Positions 17,511-27,045 of a DNA stretch of 64,000 bases are shown here, in pieces (within the stretch, counting starts at the first letter, position 1; each line of letters starts with the position of its first letter). A program made the translations under genes and the position numbers. The notes under the pieces are model-generated. The model was not told the DNA's origin, did not search any database, and saw only the letters and a program-made list of their open reading frames with translations. This stretch comes from Bacteroidetes bacterium HGW-Bacteroidetes-4. GTDB lineage: Bacteria > Bacteroidota > Bacteroidia > Bacteroidales > SZUA-534. Where the stretch lies: contig PHDD01000002.1 in NCBI GenBank assembly GCA_002840905.1, positions 62,001-126,000 of the forward strand, read 5' to 3'.

Positions 17511-20105
17511 ATGAGAAGAACGCTTTTAACCTTAGTTTTAACCACCTTTACCAGCCTACTATTACTTTCACAAGAAAACATAGAATCCCGAATAGCAAAA
17601 ATTGACTACGCAAAACCAAAAACGTATGAAATTGGCGGTATTAGCATTTCCGGAATTAAGTACCTCGATCAAAATGTACTCGTTCATCTTTCCGGTTTAA
17701 AAGTTGGCGAAACCATTTCTGTTCCGGGCGACGAAATTACAAAAGCCATCAATAAGTTGTGGAAACATGGCCTCTTTGGAGATGTTGAAATCAGTGTCAC
17801 AAAAATTGAAGGAAACCTTATTTACCTCGACATTTACCTGAAAGAACGTCCCCGCTTGTCGAAATTTACTTTTAATGGCGTTTCAAAAGCTGAAACCGAC
17901 GATTTGCGCGATGAACTAAAAATGGTACGTGGAAGCCAGGTAACCGACGATTTACTTAACGTAGCCAAGTCGCGAATCAAAAAATTCTATATCGATAAAG
18001 GTTTTTACAATACCGAGGTTTCAATACTTCAGGAAGAAGACTCGCTAATGCCCAATTCAGTTAATTTAACCATTAACGTGGAGAAAAATGACCGGATAAA
18101 AATTAATGAAATCTATTTCGAGGGAAACGAAGTGTTTTCTGACTCGAAACTCAGACGTGCCATGAAAGATACCAAGCGAAAAACCTGGTACAACATTTTT
18201 AAATCATCAAAATACATTGAAAGCACTTACGAGGAAGACAAGGCAAAAATTATTGCCAAATACAACGAAAAAGGATACCGCGATGCTTCTGTTGAAATTG
18301 ACTCGGTTTACAAACACGACGAAAAAACCTTAAATCTTTATTTAAAAATTAACGAGGGCAATCAGTATTTTGTCCGAAATATCAGCTGGGTTGGAAATTC
18401 AAAATACCCGAACGAACTGCTCGATTACGAATTAAAAATTCAAAAAGGCGATGTGTTTGACCAAAGCGTGCTCGATAAACGATTGTTTGGCGATGAAGAT
18501 GCCGTTTCGTCGCTTTACCTCGACCGCGGATACTTATTTTTCTCGGCAGTACCAGTAGAAGTTCAGGTTGAAAACGACTCCATCGATTTGGAAATACGCA
18601 TTTATGAAGGAAAACAGGCAACTATCAATAAAATTATAATAAGCGGAAACTCACGAACCAACGAACATGTAATTCGCCGTGAGATTCGCACCAAACCCGG
18701 CGAATTATTCAGTCGTTCCGATATTATCCGTACCAATCGGGAATTAGCTAATCTGGGTTATTTCGATCCCGAAAAATTGGACGTTAAACCCGTTCCAAAT
18801 CCGGCGAATGGAACCGTTGATATTGAATACGTTGTTGAAGAACGCGCATCAGACCAAATAGAGTTATCAGGAGGCTGGGGTGGCGGAATGGTTATAGGTA
18901 CCATTGGTTTAACTTTTAACAACTTCAGCATTAAGAATATTTTTGACCTGGACTCATACAGCCCACTTCCTACAGGCGACGGGCAAAAATTATCGATACG
19001 CGGGCAAACCAACGGCAAATTTTATCAGTCGTACAGTTTATCGTTTGTTGAACCTTGGTTGGGCGGTAAAAAACCCAATTCCTTGTCTGTGTCGGCATAT
19101 CATTCGATACGTACTTTAGGAAATATGTGGACCGGAGCCACCAATCAAAACATGAAAGTGTCGGGTATGTCAATAGGTTTGGGACGCCGCTTAAACTGGC
19201 CCGATAACTATTTTACCCTATATAACGAGTTGAGTTATCAGCGCTACAAACTAAACGATTTCGATTATTATTTTGAATTTAAAGATGGAACCTCACACAA
19301 CTTTAGCTTTACCACTGCTTTTGGCCGCAACTCGGTCGACCAGCCTTTGTACCCAAGGAGTGGTTCAAACATTTCGCTTACCTTGCAGATTACACCTCCC
19401 TATTCGTGGTTTAAACCCGATAATTTCTGGGATCTGAGTGAACGTGAATTATCGGCCATTGTTAACTCATCGTACGATGGTGAAATTCCCAACCTGACAC
19501 AACAACAAGTGGTTGATCGCAAAGTAAAGGATCAAATGAATGCCAAACGTTATAAATTTATTGAATACCATAAATGGAAGTTTAAATCAGATTGGTACAC
19601 CCAAATTGTAAACAAACTGGTATTACGCACCAATATTGAATTTGGATATCTGGGAACTTATAACAAAAGTATGGGATACTCTCCTTTTGAAACCTTCCAG
19701 TTAGGTGGCGATGGAATGTCGGGCTTCAACTATTACTATGGAACCGATGTAATTCCTTTGCGTGGTTACGATAACGGAAGCAATAACCGGGGTTCGCTTA
19801 CCGCAAGTCCACAAGCCAATGTTTACGATAAGTTTACCCTCGAACTCAGGTATCCGTTAACTTTAAATCCATCGGCAACTATTTATGCCCTGACTTTCTT
19901 CGAAGCCGGTAATTCATGGCACGAAATTGAAGAAATGAATCCATTTTCAGTTTACCGTTCCGCAGGAGTCGGATTAAGATTCTGGCTACCCATGTTTGGA
20001 ATGTTGGGAATTGATTATGGTTATGGTTTCGATCCGGTTTACGATATAAATGGGGCTGAACACCACAAAGGCCAGTTTGCCTTTACCATTGGACAACAGT
20101 TTTAA
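17511..20105 (+). CDS. bamA: Outer-membrane protein assembly factor BamA
   Basis: The central insertase for outer-membrane beta-barrels. The 864-residue protein has a signal peptide, five POTRA-type repeats over about residues 30-450 (for example I-S-I-S-G-I-K-Y-L-D and I-I-S-G-N-S-R-T-N-E-H-V-I-R-R-E-I), and a C-terminal 16-strand barrel. The barrel contains the conserved V-R/L-R-G-Y loop as L-R-G-Y-D and ends in Q-F. The following skp/ompH genes encode periplasmic chaperones that deliver clients to it. Confidence 0.95.
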   Translation: MRRTLLTLVLTTFTSLLLLSQENIESRIAKIDYAKPKTYEIGGISISGIKYLDQNVLVHLSGLKVGETISVPGDEITKAINKLWKHGLFGDVEISVTKIEGNLIYLDIYLKERPRLSKFTFNGVSKAETDDLRDELKMVRGSQVTDDLLNVAKSRIKKFYIDKGFYNTEVSILQEEDSLMPNSVNLTINVEKNDRIKINEIYFEGNEVFSDSKLRRAMKDTKRKTWYNIFKSSKYIESTYEEDKAKIIAKYNEKGYRDASVEIDSVYKHDEKTLNLYLKINEGNQYFVRNISWVGNSKYPNELLDYELKIQKGDVFDQSVLDKRLFGDEDAVSSLYLDRGYLFFSAVPVEVQVENDSIDLEIRIYEGKQATINKIIISGNSRTNEHVIRREIRTKPGELFSRSDIIRTNRELANLGYFDPEKLDVKPVPNPANGTVDIEYVVEERASDQIELSGGWGGGMVIGTIGLTFNNFSIKNIFDLDSYSPLPTGDGQKLSIRGQTNGKFYQSYSLSFVEPWLGGKKPNSLSVSAYHSIRTLGNMWTGATNQNMKVSGMSIGLGRRLNWPDNYFTLYNELSYQRYKLNDFDYYFEFKDGTSHNFSFTTAFGRNSVDQPLYPRSGSNISLTLQITPPYSWFKPDNFWDLSERELSAIVNSSYDGEIPNLTQQQVVDRKVKDQMNAKRYKFIEYHKWKFKSDWYTQIVNKLVLRTNIEFGYLGTYNKSMGYSPFETFQLGGDGMSGFNYYYGTDVIPLRGYDNGSNNRGSLTASPQANVYDKFTLELRYPLTLNPSATIYALTFFEAGNSWHEIEEMNPFSVYRSAGVGLRFWLPMFGMLGIDYGYGFDPVYDINGAEHHKGQFAFTIGQQF

Positions 20106-20124
20106 ATTACTAAAATAAAGTATT

Positions 20125-20637
20125 ATGAAAAAGGTAACCTTAGTTGTTTTATTATTTAGCATGAGTTTTATGCTAAGTGCTCAGAAATTTGCCTTTGTCG
20201 ATACCGATTATATTCTAAACAGCATTCCAACGTATGAATCGGCACAAGAACAAATTGATATTATGAGTAAAGACTGGCAAAGTGAAATTGAAGCCAAATA
20301 TGCTGACATAGAAAAACTTTACAAAGAGTATCAGGCTGAAAAGGTTTTACTTACAGAAGAAATGAAAATGCAACGCGAAGAAGAAATTATTCAAAAAGAA
20401 CGCGAAGTAAAAGAACTCCAACGAAAATATTTTGGGCCTGAGGGCGATTTATTTAAAAAAAGAAAGGAACTGATTGAACCCATCCAGAACGATATCTTTA
20501 ATGTCGTAAAAGAGATTGCCACCGAAGGTAACTATGCGGTTATTTTTGATGCCGCCGGAGGCGCCAGTATGTTATTTTCCGACCCCAAATACGACAAAAG
20601 TGACGAGGTGCTTCAAAAACTCGGATTTAAGAATTAA
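20125..20637 (+). CDS. skp: OmpH/Skp-family periplasmic chaperone, copy 1
   Basis: A 170-residue exported protein. After a signal peptide (L-M-L-S-A-Q) it opens K-F-A-F-V-D-T-D-Y-I-L, the OmpH start. A long charged coiled coil (about residues 45-115) forms the tentacles, and the C-terminal strand Y-A-V-I-F-D-A-A-G completes the trimer core. Skp trimers hold unfolded outer-membrane proteins on the way to BamA. It lies 19 bases after bamA and is probably cotranscribed. Confidence 0.9.
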   Translation: MKKVTLVVLLFSMSFMLSAQKFAFVDTDYILNSIPTYESAQEQIDIMSKDWQSEIEAKYADIEKLYKEYQAEKVLLTEEMKMQREEEIIQKEREVKELQRKYFGPEGDLFKKRKELIEPIQNDIFNVVKEIATEGNYAVIFDAAGGASMLFSDPKYDKSDEVLQKLGFKN

Positions 20638-20641
20638 TTTA

Positions 20642-20649
20642 TATCTTTG
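20642..20649 (+). promoter_or_regulatory. Putative -7 element of the second skp gene
   Basis: TATCTTTG matches TAnnTTTG, 43 bases before the second chaperone gene. The TTG -33 element is absent or degenerate. It may give the second copy extra transcription. Confidence 0.4.
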
Positions 20650-20691
20650 CTTTCACATTTTAAACAAAACCATTTTTAATATTTATAACAG

Positions 20692-21210
20692 ATGAGAAAA
20701 TTATTAACGATAGCCGTACTTATTTTGGCAGTAAGCTTTTCAAACAGCATGCAGGCTCAAGTACAATATAAATTTGGACATATTGATTCAAACAAACTTT
20801 TATCACAAATGCCACAACGTGAGAAAGCCAAAGCCGATCTTGAAAAATACGCCAAACAATTGGAAAGCACTCTTAGTGGAATGCAAACCGAATTTGAACG
20901 AAAATACCAGGATTATATCGCCAATGCTGATTCTATGTCGAACCTTATTCGCCAAACCAAAGAAGCCGAATTGGGCGAAATGCAGCAGCGAATCCAGAAT
21001 TTTCAGCAAACCGCACAACAGGATTTGGCACAAAAAGAGAATGAACTGCTTCAACCCATTATAATGAAAGCCCGCACTGCTATCGAAGAAGTTTCCCAAG
21101 AGCAAGGATTTACCTATGTGTTTGATGTGGGAACAGGGGTTATTCTTCATTTTTCAGATGCAAGCATCGACATTTTACCGATGGTAAAAACAAAACTTGG
21201 AATTCAATAA
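20692..21210 (+). CDS. OmpH/Skp-family periplasmic chaperone, copy 2
   Basis: A 172-residue paralogue of the preceding gene. It has a signal peptide (S-M-Q-A-Q), the start strand K-F-G-H-I-D-S-N-K-L-L, a central coiled coil rich in Gln, Glu and Lys, and the closing strand F-T-Y-V-F-D-V-G-T-G. The helical arms differ strongly in charge pattern from copy 1, so the two may prefer different clients or form mixed trimers (inference). A rho-independent terminator follows, ending the bamA cluster. Confidence 0.9.
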   Translation: MRKLLTIAVLILAVSFSNSMQAQVQYKFGHIDSNKLLSQMPQREKAKADLEKYAKQLESTLSGMQTEFERKYQDYIANADSMSNLIRQTKEAELGEMQQRIQNFQQTAQQDLAQKENELLQPIIMKARTAIEEVSQEQGFTYVFDVGTGVILHFSDASIDILPMVKTKLGIQ

Positions 21211-21231
21211 TAAAATAAACGTTCATTTAAC

Positions 21232-21268
21232 AAGGCCATCAATACATTTTTGATGGTCTTTGTTTTTT
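21232..21268 (+). terminator. Rho-independent terminator after the skp pair
   Basis: A 10-bp stem with one G-T pair (AAGGCCATCA with TGATGGTCTT) around a 9-base loop is followed by a T-rich tract. It lies between the second skp gene and murI and marks the end of the uppS-bamA-skp unit. Confidence 0.82.
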
Positions 21269-21274
21269 GGTATC

Positions 21275-22060
21275 ATGAACAATAATCCGATTGGCATATT
21301 TGATTCTGGTGTAGGCGGTTTATCGGTTTGGGACAAAGTCTCACAACTGCTGCCCACAGAAGACATAATTTACCTGGCCGATAGCTTAAATTGCCCCTAC
21401 GGATCAAAATCGCCGAAAGAAGTTATAAATTTATCGGTTAAGAATACCGAATTTCTTCTATCAAAAAACTGTAAACTGATAATTGTAGCCTGCAATACAG
21501 CTACTGCATCGGCTATTGAGGTTTTGCGCCAAAAATTCAATGTACCTTTTGTTGGCATGGAACCCGCCGTTAAACCTGCAGCAGAAAACACCCATACCGG
21601 AAAAATTGGTATTCTGGCTACCAAAGGAACTTTTGAGGGACGCTTGTTCAAACAAACCAGCGAAAAATACGCCCAACATGTTGATCAGCTCATTCAAGTA
21701 GGTGAAGGACTGGTTGAGTTAGTAGAATCAAACCAAATCGATTCGCAAGAAGCTTTTCAACTGCTTAAAAAATACTTGACTCCGATGATTGAAGCCAATG
21801 CCGACCAAATTGTATTGGGTTGCACACATTATCCGTTTTTAATTCCTGTTATTGAGCAAATAATTCCTTTCAACATTCAAATTATCGATCCGGCACCAGC
21901 TATAGCCGTAAGAACTAAAAACCTACTTCAAAATAATAAACTCGAAAATACGCAAAACGCTCAGGGAAAATATCAATTCTTCTCATCGGGTGAAACCCAA
22001 ACTATCGATCTATTAATTGAAAAACTAACGGGAAAAACAATTCGCACCATAGTAATTTAG
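21275..22060 (+). CDS. murI: Glutamate racemase
   Basis: It converts L-glutamate to D-glutamate for peptidoglycan. Visible motifs are G-I-F-D-S-G-V-G-G-L-S-V near the N-terminus, V-A-C-N-T-A-T-A with the first catalytic Cys, and G-C-T-H-Y-P with the second. I place the start at the ATG at 21275 (261 aa). A TTG in frame at 21260 lies inside the upstream terminator hairpin and T-tract, so it is an unlikely start. It is convergent with the carbonic anhydrase gene, with a single base between the stops. Confidence 0.95.
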   Translation: MNNNPIGIFDSGVGGLSVWDKVSQLLPTEDIIYLADSLNCPYGSKSPKEVINLSVKNTEFLLSKNCKLIIVACNTATASAIEVLRQKFNVPFVGMEPAVKPAAENTHTGKIGILATKGTFEGRLFKQTSEKYAQHVDQLIQVGEGLVELVESNQIDSQEAFQLLKKYLTPMIEANADQIVLGCTHYPFLIPVIEQIIPFNIQIIDPAPAIAVRTKNLLQNNKLENTQNAQGKYQFFSSGETQTIDLLIEKLTGKTIRTIVI

Positions 22061-22061
22061 C

Positions 22062-22580
22062 TTACTCCTCCTTATACCAACTGGCATACATCTTATAATT
22101 GTTTGCTATTTTGTGAATCATCTCCTGGGTTTGCTTTGGCTCAATGTCTTTAACCTTTTTTGCCGGAACACCGGCATAAACACTATTGGGTTCAACTATA
22201 GTATTGCTCAAAACCAGTGCATTGGCTGCAATTATTGAGTTTTCATGAATCACCGCATGATCAAGCACAGTAGCCCCAATTCCAATAAGCACATTATTTT
22301 TAATGCATGCCCCATGAATGGTTGCATTGTGCCCAATGGAAACATTATCGCCAATTTCTATAACCGATTTTTGATAAAGTGTATGCAAAACTGCACCATC
22401 CTGAATATTTACCCGGTTCCCGATTCGAATGGAATTCACATCGCCCCGTATCACGGTATTAAACCAAACACTGCACCCATCGCCCATAATTACATCACCC
22501 ACAATGGTTGCATTTTCGGCAAAATAACAATCTACACCAAATACCGGTGTAAAACCCCGAACTTTCTTAATTAAAGCCAT
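22062..22580 (-). CDS. Gamma-class carbonic anhydrase family protein (YrdA-like)
   Basis: A 172-residue left-handed beta-helix of hexapeptide repeats. Three zinc-ligand-type histidines are in place: His66 in V-L-H-T, His84 in S-I-G-H-N-A, and His89 in T-I-H-G. The helix is followed by the amphipathic C-terminal helix typical of trimeric gamma-CA proteins. Members either hydrate CO2 or bind CoA-type ligands, and activity varies within the family. The gene stands alone. Confidence 0.88.
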   Translation of the reverse strand: MALIKKVRGFTPVFGVDCYFAENATIVGDVIMGDGCSVWFNTVIRGDVNSIRIGNRVNIQDGAVLHTLYQKSVIEIGDNVSIGHNATIHGACIKNNVLIGIGATVLDHAVIHENSIIAANALVLSNTIVEPNSVYAGVPAKKVKDIEPKQTQEMIHKIANNYKMYASWYKEE

Positions 22581-22783
22581 GATTACAAATATGATATACT
22601 ATTTAACAGAATGTTCCTAATGTAATTGCAAACATAGTAATATTTTCTCGCGAAGCTCCTAAAAATAGCGTGTTATTCAAAACCTAATATAAGGTATGTT
22701 CTACAATATAAACACGAAGAAGATAACCATTTTTTGACTTACTTTGTTCGATACAATTTTTAAAAAATTTATTACATGTTACC

Positions 22784-24628
22784 ATGAGCAAAAAGGCAGT
22801 TACACTTGAAAAAGATGAAGTAGTTATCCGATTCTCCGGCGATTCCGGAGATGGTATGCAGCTTACAGGTACCCAATTTTCAAACACTTCGGCTCTCTTT
22901 GGAAACGATGTGTCAACCTTTCCCGATTATCCGGCAGAGATTAGAGCACCTCAAGGAACCGTTGGCGGTGTTTCAGGTTTTCAATTACATTTTGGTGCAT
23001 CAGAAATAAACACTCCCGGTGATTATGCTGATGTATTGGTTGCAATGAATCCCGCTGCATTAAAAGCCAATCTTGATTGGGTTAAAAAAGGAGGAACAAT
23101 TATAATAAATATCGATGCTTTTACTGAAAAAAATATAGCCCGTGCTGGTTACGACAGCAATCCGATAGCTTTGTACAAAAGAGACTACAATTTTATTGAA
23201 GCGCCTATTACTGAACTTACCAAAGAAGCTTTAGCCGAATTTCAGCTGGACCAAAAAAGTATCATGCGAACAAAAAATATGTTTGCTTTAGGTATTGTAT
23301 ATTGGTTGTTCGATCGCCCACTATCATACACCGAAAAGTTTTTTGAAGAAAAATTCAAAAAAATTCCTATTGTTGTCGAAGCTAACAAAAGAGTATTACG
23401 TGCAGGCTTCAACTTTGCTGAAACCATTGAGGCGCTTCCAAGAAACTACAAAGTGGCACCGGCAAAAATTAACCCGGGAACCTATCGCAATATTAGTGGA
23501 AACACAGCAACAGCATGGGGATTAATTGCAGGTGCCGAAAAATCAAACTTAAACTTATTTTGTGGTTCCTATCCAATCACTCCGGCCACCGAAATTTTAC
23601 AGGAATTAGCAGCCCGTCGCGATTTGGGCGTTAAAACCTTTCAGGCCGAAGACGAAATTGCCGGAATTTCAACAGCTATTGGAGCTGCCTTTGCCGGAAA
23701 TTTAGCTGTAACAACCACCTCAGGACCCGGATTAGCTTTAAAAACTGAAGCTTCAGGGTTAGCCGTGATGACAGAATTGCCTTTGGTTATTGTAAACGTA
23801 CAACGGGGCGGTCCATCAACAGGCTTGCCAACCAAAACGGAACAATCCGATTTATTACAGGCACTACACGGACGAAGCGGTGAAGCTCCTTTGGTAGTTT
23901 TGGCGGCAAGTACCCCTTCAAATTGTTTCAATTATGCTTTTATGGCCTGTAAAATTGCATTGGAGCACATGACTCCGGTAATTCTATTAACCGACGGATT
24001 TCTGGCCAATGGCTCAGAACCCTGGCGTTTACCAAAAATGGAGGAACTTCCTGCAATTAATGTCCCTATGGCTAAACCGAACGATACCAACTATTTACCT
24101 TACCTGCGCGACAAAGAAACTTTGGTAAGAAAATGGGCAATACCCGGAATGGCAGGACTGGAACACCGTATTGGCGGACTCGAGAAGATGGATCTTACAG
24201 GAACTGTATCGTATGTTCCAAAAAACCATGAAGTTATGACCGAACTTCGCGATCAAAAAATCAAAAAAATTGCTGACTTTATTCCCGAACTTGAAATACT
24301 CGGTGATAAAGACGCTGACTTATTGGTTATTGGTTGGGGAGGAACATTTGGACATATTTATTCGGCTGTTAAACAAATACAAAAAGAAAATAAAAAAATA
24401 GCCTTTATTCATTTTCATTACTTATGGCCCTTACCAAAAAATACCGGCGAAGTACTTTCAAAATTCAAAAAGAAAATTGTTTGTGAACTGAACCTTGGCC
24501 AGTTAGCCGACCATTTAAAGGTTAATGTGGACGGATTTACCTGCGAGAAATATAATAAAATGCAAGGACAACCTTTTACCGTGGTTGAACTTAAAGATAC
24601 CTTTACTAAACTATTGGAGGAATTGTAA
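22784..24628 (+). CDS. korA: 2-oxoacid:ferredoxin oxidoreductase, alpha subunit (KorA type, fused gamma domain)
   Basis: Residues 1-190 are the gamma domain (R-F-S-G-D-S-G-D-G-M-Q-L-T-G). The rest is the pyrimidine-binding alpha domain, with the G-S-Y-P-I-T-P-A-T-E-I-L segment and the E-D-E-I-A-G-I-S-T-A-I-G-A-A-F-A-G block. This fused architecture is typical of two-subunit 2-oxoglutarate:ferredoxin oxidoreductases, which make succinyl-CoA, CO2 and reduced ferredoxin, or run in reverse. It lies 2 bases before korB. The 203-base upstream gap holds no other gene. Confidence 0.93.
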   Translation: MSKKAVTLEKDEVVIRFSGDSGDGMQLTGTQFSNTSALFGNDVSTFPDYPAEIRAPQGTVGGVSGFQLHFGASEINTPGDYADVLVAMNPAALKANLDWVKKGGTIIINIDAFTEKNIARAGYDSNPIALYKRDYNFIEAPITELTKEALAEFQLDQKSIMRTKNMFALGIVYWLFDRPLSYTEKFFEEKFKKIPIVVEANKRVLRAGFNFAETIEALPRNYKVAPAKINPGTYRNISGNTATAWGLIAGAEKSNLNLFCGSYPITPATEILQELAARRDLGVKTFQAEDEIAGISTAIGAAFAGNLAVTTTSGPGLALKTEASGLAVMTELPLVIVNVQRGGPSTGLPTKTEQSDLLQALHGRSGEAPLVVLAASTPSNCFNYAFMACKIALEHMTPVILLTDGFLANGSEPWRLPKMEELPAINVPMAKPNDTNYLPYLRDKETLVRKWAIPGMAGLEHRIGGLEKMDLTGTVSYVPKNHEVMTELRDQKIKKIADFIPELEILGDKDADLLVIGWGGTFGHIYSAVKQIQKENKKIAFIHFHYLWPLPKNTGEVLSKFKKKIVCELNLGQLADHLKVNVDGFTCEKYNKMQGQPFTVVELKDTFTKLLEEL

Positions 24629-24630
24629 TT

Positions 24631-25650
24631 ATGGCTGAAGTAACTTATAAATTAACCCCAAAAGATTTCAAAAGCGATCAGGAAATCAGATGGTGCCCGG
24701 GTTGTGGCGACCATGCCATTTTGAATTCCATTCAAAAAGCTATGGCCGAATTGGAATTACCACGCGAAAAAGTGGCGGTTATTTCAGGAATTGGATGTTC
24801 TTCGCGTTTTCCCTATTACATGAATACCTATGGATTTCATACTATTCATGGTAGGGGTGCTGCTATTGCCTCAGGTGTTAAAGTGGCAAACCCTGAATTA
24901 AGTGTTTGGCAAATTACCGGTGATGGAGATGCCATGGCTATTGGAGGAAACCACTTTATTCATACCATCCGCCGTAATATCGATATCAACCTTATTCTTT
25001 TCAACAACGAGATTTACGGATTAACTAAAGGACAATATTCACCCACATCGCCGTTTGGTTCAGTAACCAAAACTTCACCTTACGGAACAATTGAGCCTCC
25101 CTTTCATCCGGGTGAACTGGTAATTGGTGCCCAGGGTAAGTTCTTTGCCCGTACCATTGACATCAATATAAAACTATCGACCGATATTTATATTGAAGCG
25201 GCAAAACACAAAGGAACCTCGGTGGTTGAAGTCTTACAAAACTGTGTGATTTATAACGACGGTGCTCATGCAGCTTTAGTTGATAAAGAAGAAAAAGATG
25301 AACGAACCATTGTATTGAAACATGGTGAACCCATGATTTTTGGTAAAAACCGTGACAAAGGTATTATTCTGGATGGGCTTAAGCTCAAAGTAGTTAATTT
25401 GAACGATGGAAAATATACCGTTAATGACTTGTTGTTACACGATGCATGCGAAATGAACCCGGGTATTCATAGCATGCTGGCCAATATGCGCTATCCTGAA
25501 TTTCCGGTTGCATTGGGTGTTATACGTTCAGTAACAGCCCCCACATACGACGATAACATGACAAATCAGATTAAACAGGTTAAACAATCGGCCAAAATTA
25601 AAAACATGACTGATTTACTCAACACAGGGAATACCTGGGAAATTAAATAA
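24631..25650 (+). CDS. korB: 2-oxoacid:ferredoxin oxidoreductase, beta subunit (KorB type)
   Basis: The thiamine-diphosphate-binding subunit, 339 residues. It begins with W-C-P-G-C-G-D-H (Cys22 and Cys25), part of the single Fe4S4 cluster. The TPP/Mg motif is G-D-G-D-A-M-A-I-G-G-N-H, followed by the N-N-E-I-Y-G-L-T-K-G-Q loop. The absence of a separate delta ferredoxin-like subunit fits the KorAB class with one cluster. Substrate preference (2-oxoglutarate versus pyruvate) is inferred from architecture. A strong hairpin follows the gene. Confidence 0.93.
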   Translation: MAEVTYKLTPKDFKSDQEIRWCPGCGDHAILNSIQKAMAELELPREKVAVISGIGCSSRFPYYMNTYGFHTIHGRGAAIASGVKVANPELSVWQITGDGDAMAIGGNHFIHTIRRNIDINLILFNNEIYGLTKGQYSPTSPFGSVTKTSPYGTIEPPFHPGELVIGAQGKFFARTIDINIKLSTDIYIEAAKHKGTSVVEVLQNCVIYNDGAHAALVDKEEKDERTIVLKHGEPMIFGKNRDKGIILDGLKLKVVNLNDGKYTVNDLLLHDACEMNPGIHSMLANMRYPEFPVALGVIRSVTAPTYDDNMTNQIKQVKQSAKIKNMTDLLNTGNTWEIK

Positions 25651-25656
25651 CTGATT

Positions 25657-25697
25657 AAAAAAAAACCTCTCTACTAATTTCGAGAGGTTTTTTTTTA
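25657..25697. terminator. Bidirectional terminator between korB and the GATase-like gene
   Basis: A 9-bp perfect stem (AAACCTCTC with GAGAGGTTT) around a 10-base loop is flanked by A's on the left and nine T's on the right. It can therefore stop transcripts from both directions. The right edge overlaps the stop codon of the convergent 436-residue gene. Confidence 0.88.
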
Positions 25698-27005
25698 CGT
25701 TTTAAGTTTTTTCTTTTTAGCTGCCGGAAAAAGTACATTATTTAGTATTAATCGGTATCCCGGAGAATTTGGATGTAAATCGAGGTTGGTTGGTTCATCG
25801 CCAACAAAATGCCGATAGTCTTCCGGATCGTGTCCACCGTAAAAGGTCCATGTTCCCTGTTCCAGTTCGCCATGTAAATACCTGGCTTCGCCCGCCGATT
25901 TAAACTCTCCCATCACCAGCACATTGGGCTTAATCACCTTTTTGTTAAAAGCCGTTGTTTGCCCCATAAACCCTTTTATTAAGTTCGTATGGTTTTGACA
26001 CAACATGGTAGGAATGGGATCCCATTTAGCCGAAAATTCAAATAAGGTAAAGTAATCTTCAGGTTCGGTAACTTTGCGGGTGTTGGTTACATCGATATTT
26101 GAAAACTCATATTCGAGCGGGCTTTTACTCAAATCAAAATTATGAAAAGCAAAAGTCGGGGTAAAATCCAGTTTTTCCTGCATGTTCGGGTCGGCCGGAT
26201 CGCCATCAAACATCGGCTCACAGATATCGGTATGCGATGCTGATAAGGCAATATCGTACGAATCGGTGGCTGAACACATGGCAAACAAAAAACCGCCCCC
26301 ACTCACATAACTGCGAATGGTTTGAGCAACAAACAATTTTAATTGCGAAACCTTAGCAAAGCCCATTTCCCGAGCACTTTGCTCCGAATTATATACCTGG
26401 TTTCGGTACCAGGCCATATTTTTGTAAGCCGCATAAAATTTACCGTATTGACCGGTAAAATCTTCATGATGCAAATGCAACCAATCGTATTTACTTAATT
26501 CACCCCTTACCACTTCCCCATCGTAAATTACCTGATAAGGGATTTCAGCATAAGTCAAAACCATGGTTACAGCATCGTCCCACGGAAGTTTATCTTTTGG
26601 ACTATAAACAGCAATTTTGGGGGCTTTCTCCAATTTTAGAGCATCCATATTTACATCTTCGCTCGAAATATCAGCAAGAATCTGTTGAGACTGCACATCG
26701 GCAATTACTTCGTAGCTTACTCCCCGAACCACACATTCGGTTTCAATGTCGCTGTGATAAGCCATCATAAAACTTCCACCCCGATAATTCAACAACCAAA
26801 AAGCTTCCACCTCATTTTGAAGCACCCAATAAGTAATTCCATAAGCTTTTAGGTGATTGGTTTGTGTATTATCCATAGGAATCAGAATGGATGCAGCCCC
26901 GGTTGAACCAACAGTTCCCAGAAGAAAAATTAAAAGGGCAGAAATAAATAAAACGATTTTCTTTCTTGTGTTTATCACTGTTAAAAATTTATTGTTTGTT
27001 TTCAT
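25695..27005 (-). CDS. Membrane-anchored or exported protein with amidotransferase-like fold, 436 aa
   Basis: A hydrophobic segment at about residues 17-38 anchors or exports the protein. The next part runs I-L-I-P-M-D-N-T-Q-T-N-H-L-K-A-Y-G. Later blocks such as W-L-H-L-H-H-E-D-F-T-G-Q-Y and S-G-G-G-F-L-F-A-M-C-S-A-T-D resemble a class I glutamine-amidotransferase or ThuA-like flavodoxin fold. From memory, relatives are often labelled asparagine synthetase B, but neither the N-terminal Cys nucleophile nor the P-loop of that enzyme is present. I do not assign a reaction. It is monocistronic and convergent with korB. Confidence 0.7.
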   Translation of the reverse strand: MKTNNKFLTVINTRKKIVLFISALLIFLLGTVGSTGAASILIPMDNTQTNHLKAYGITYWVLQNEVEAFWLLNYRGGSFMMAYHSDIETECVVRGVSYEVIADVQSQQILADISSEDVNMDALKLEKAPKIAVYSPKDKLPWDDAVTMVLTYAEIPYQVIYDGEVVRGELSKYDWLHLHHEDFTGQYGKFYAAYKNMAWYRNQVYNSEQSAREMGFAKVSQLKLFVAQTIRSYVSGGGFLFAMCSATDSYDIALSASHTDICEPMFDGDPADPNMQEKLDFTPTFAFHNFDLSKSPLEYEFSNIDVTNTRKVTEPEDYFTLFEFSAKWDPIPTMLCQNHTNLIKGFMGQTTAFNKKVIKPNVLVMGEFKSAGEARYLHGELEQGTWTFYGGHDPEDYRHFVGDEPTNLDLHPNSPGYRLILNNVLFPAAKKKKLKT

Positions 27006-27045
27006 AAAGCAACTTATTCATTATTGAATATAAAACAAACTTTAT

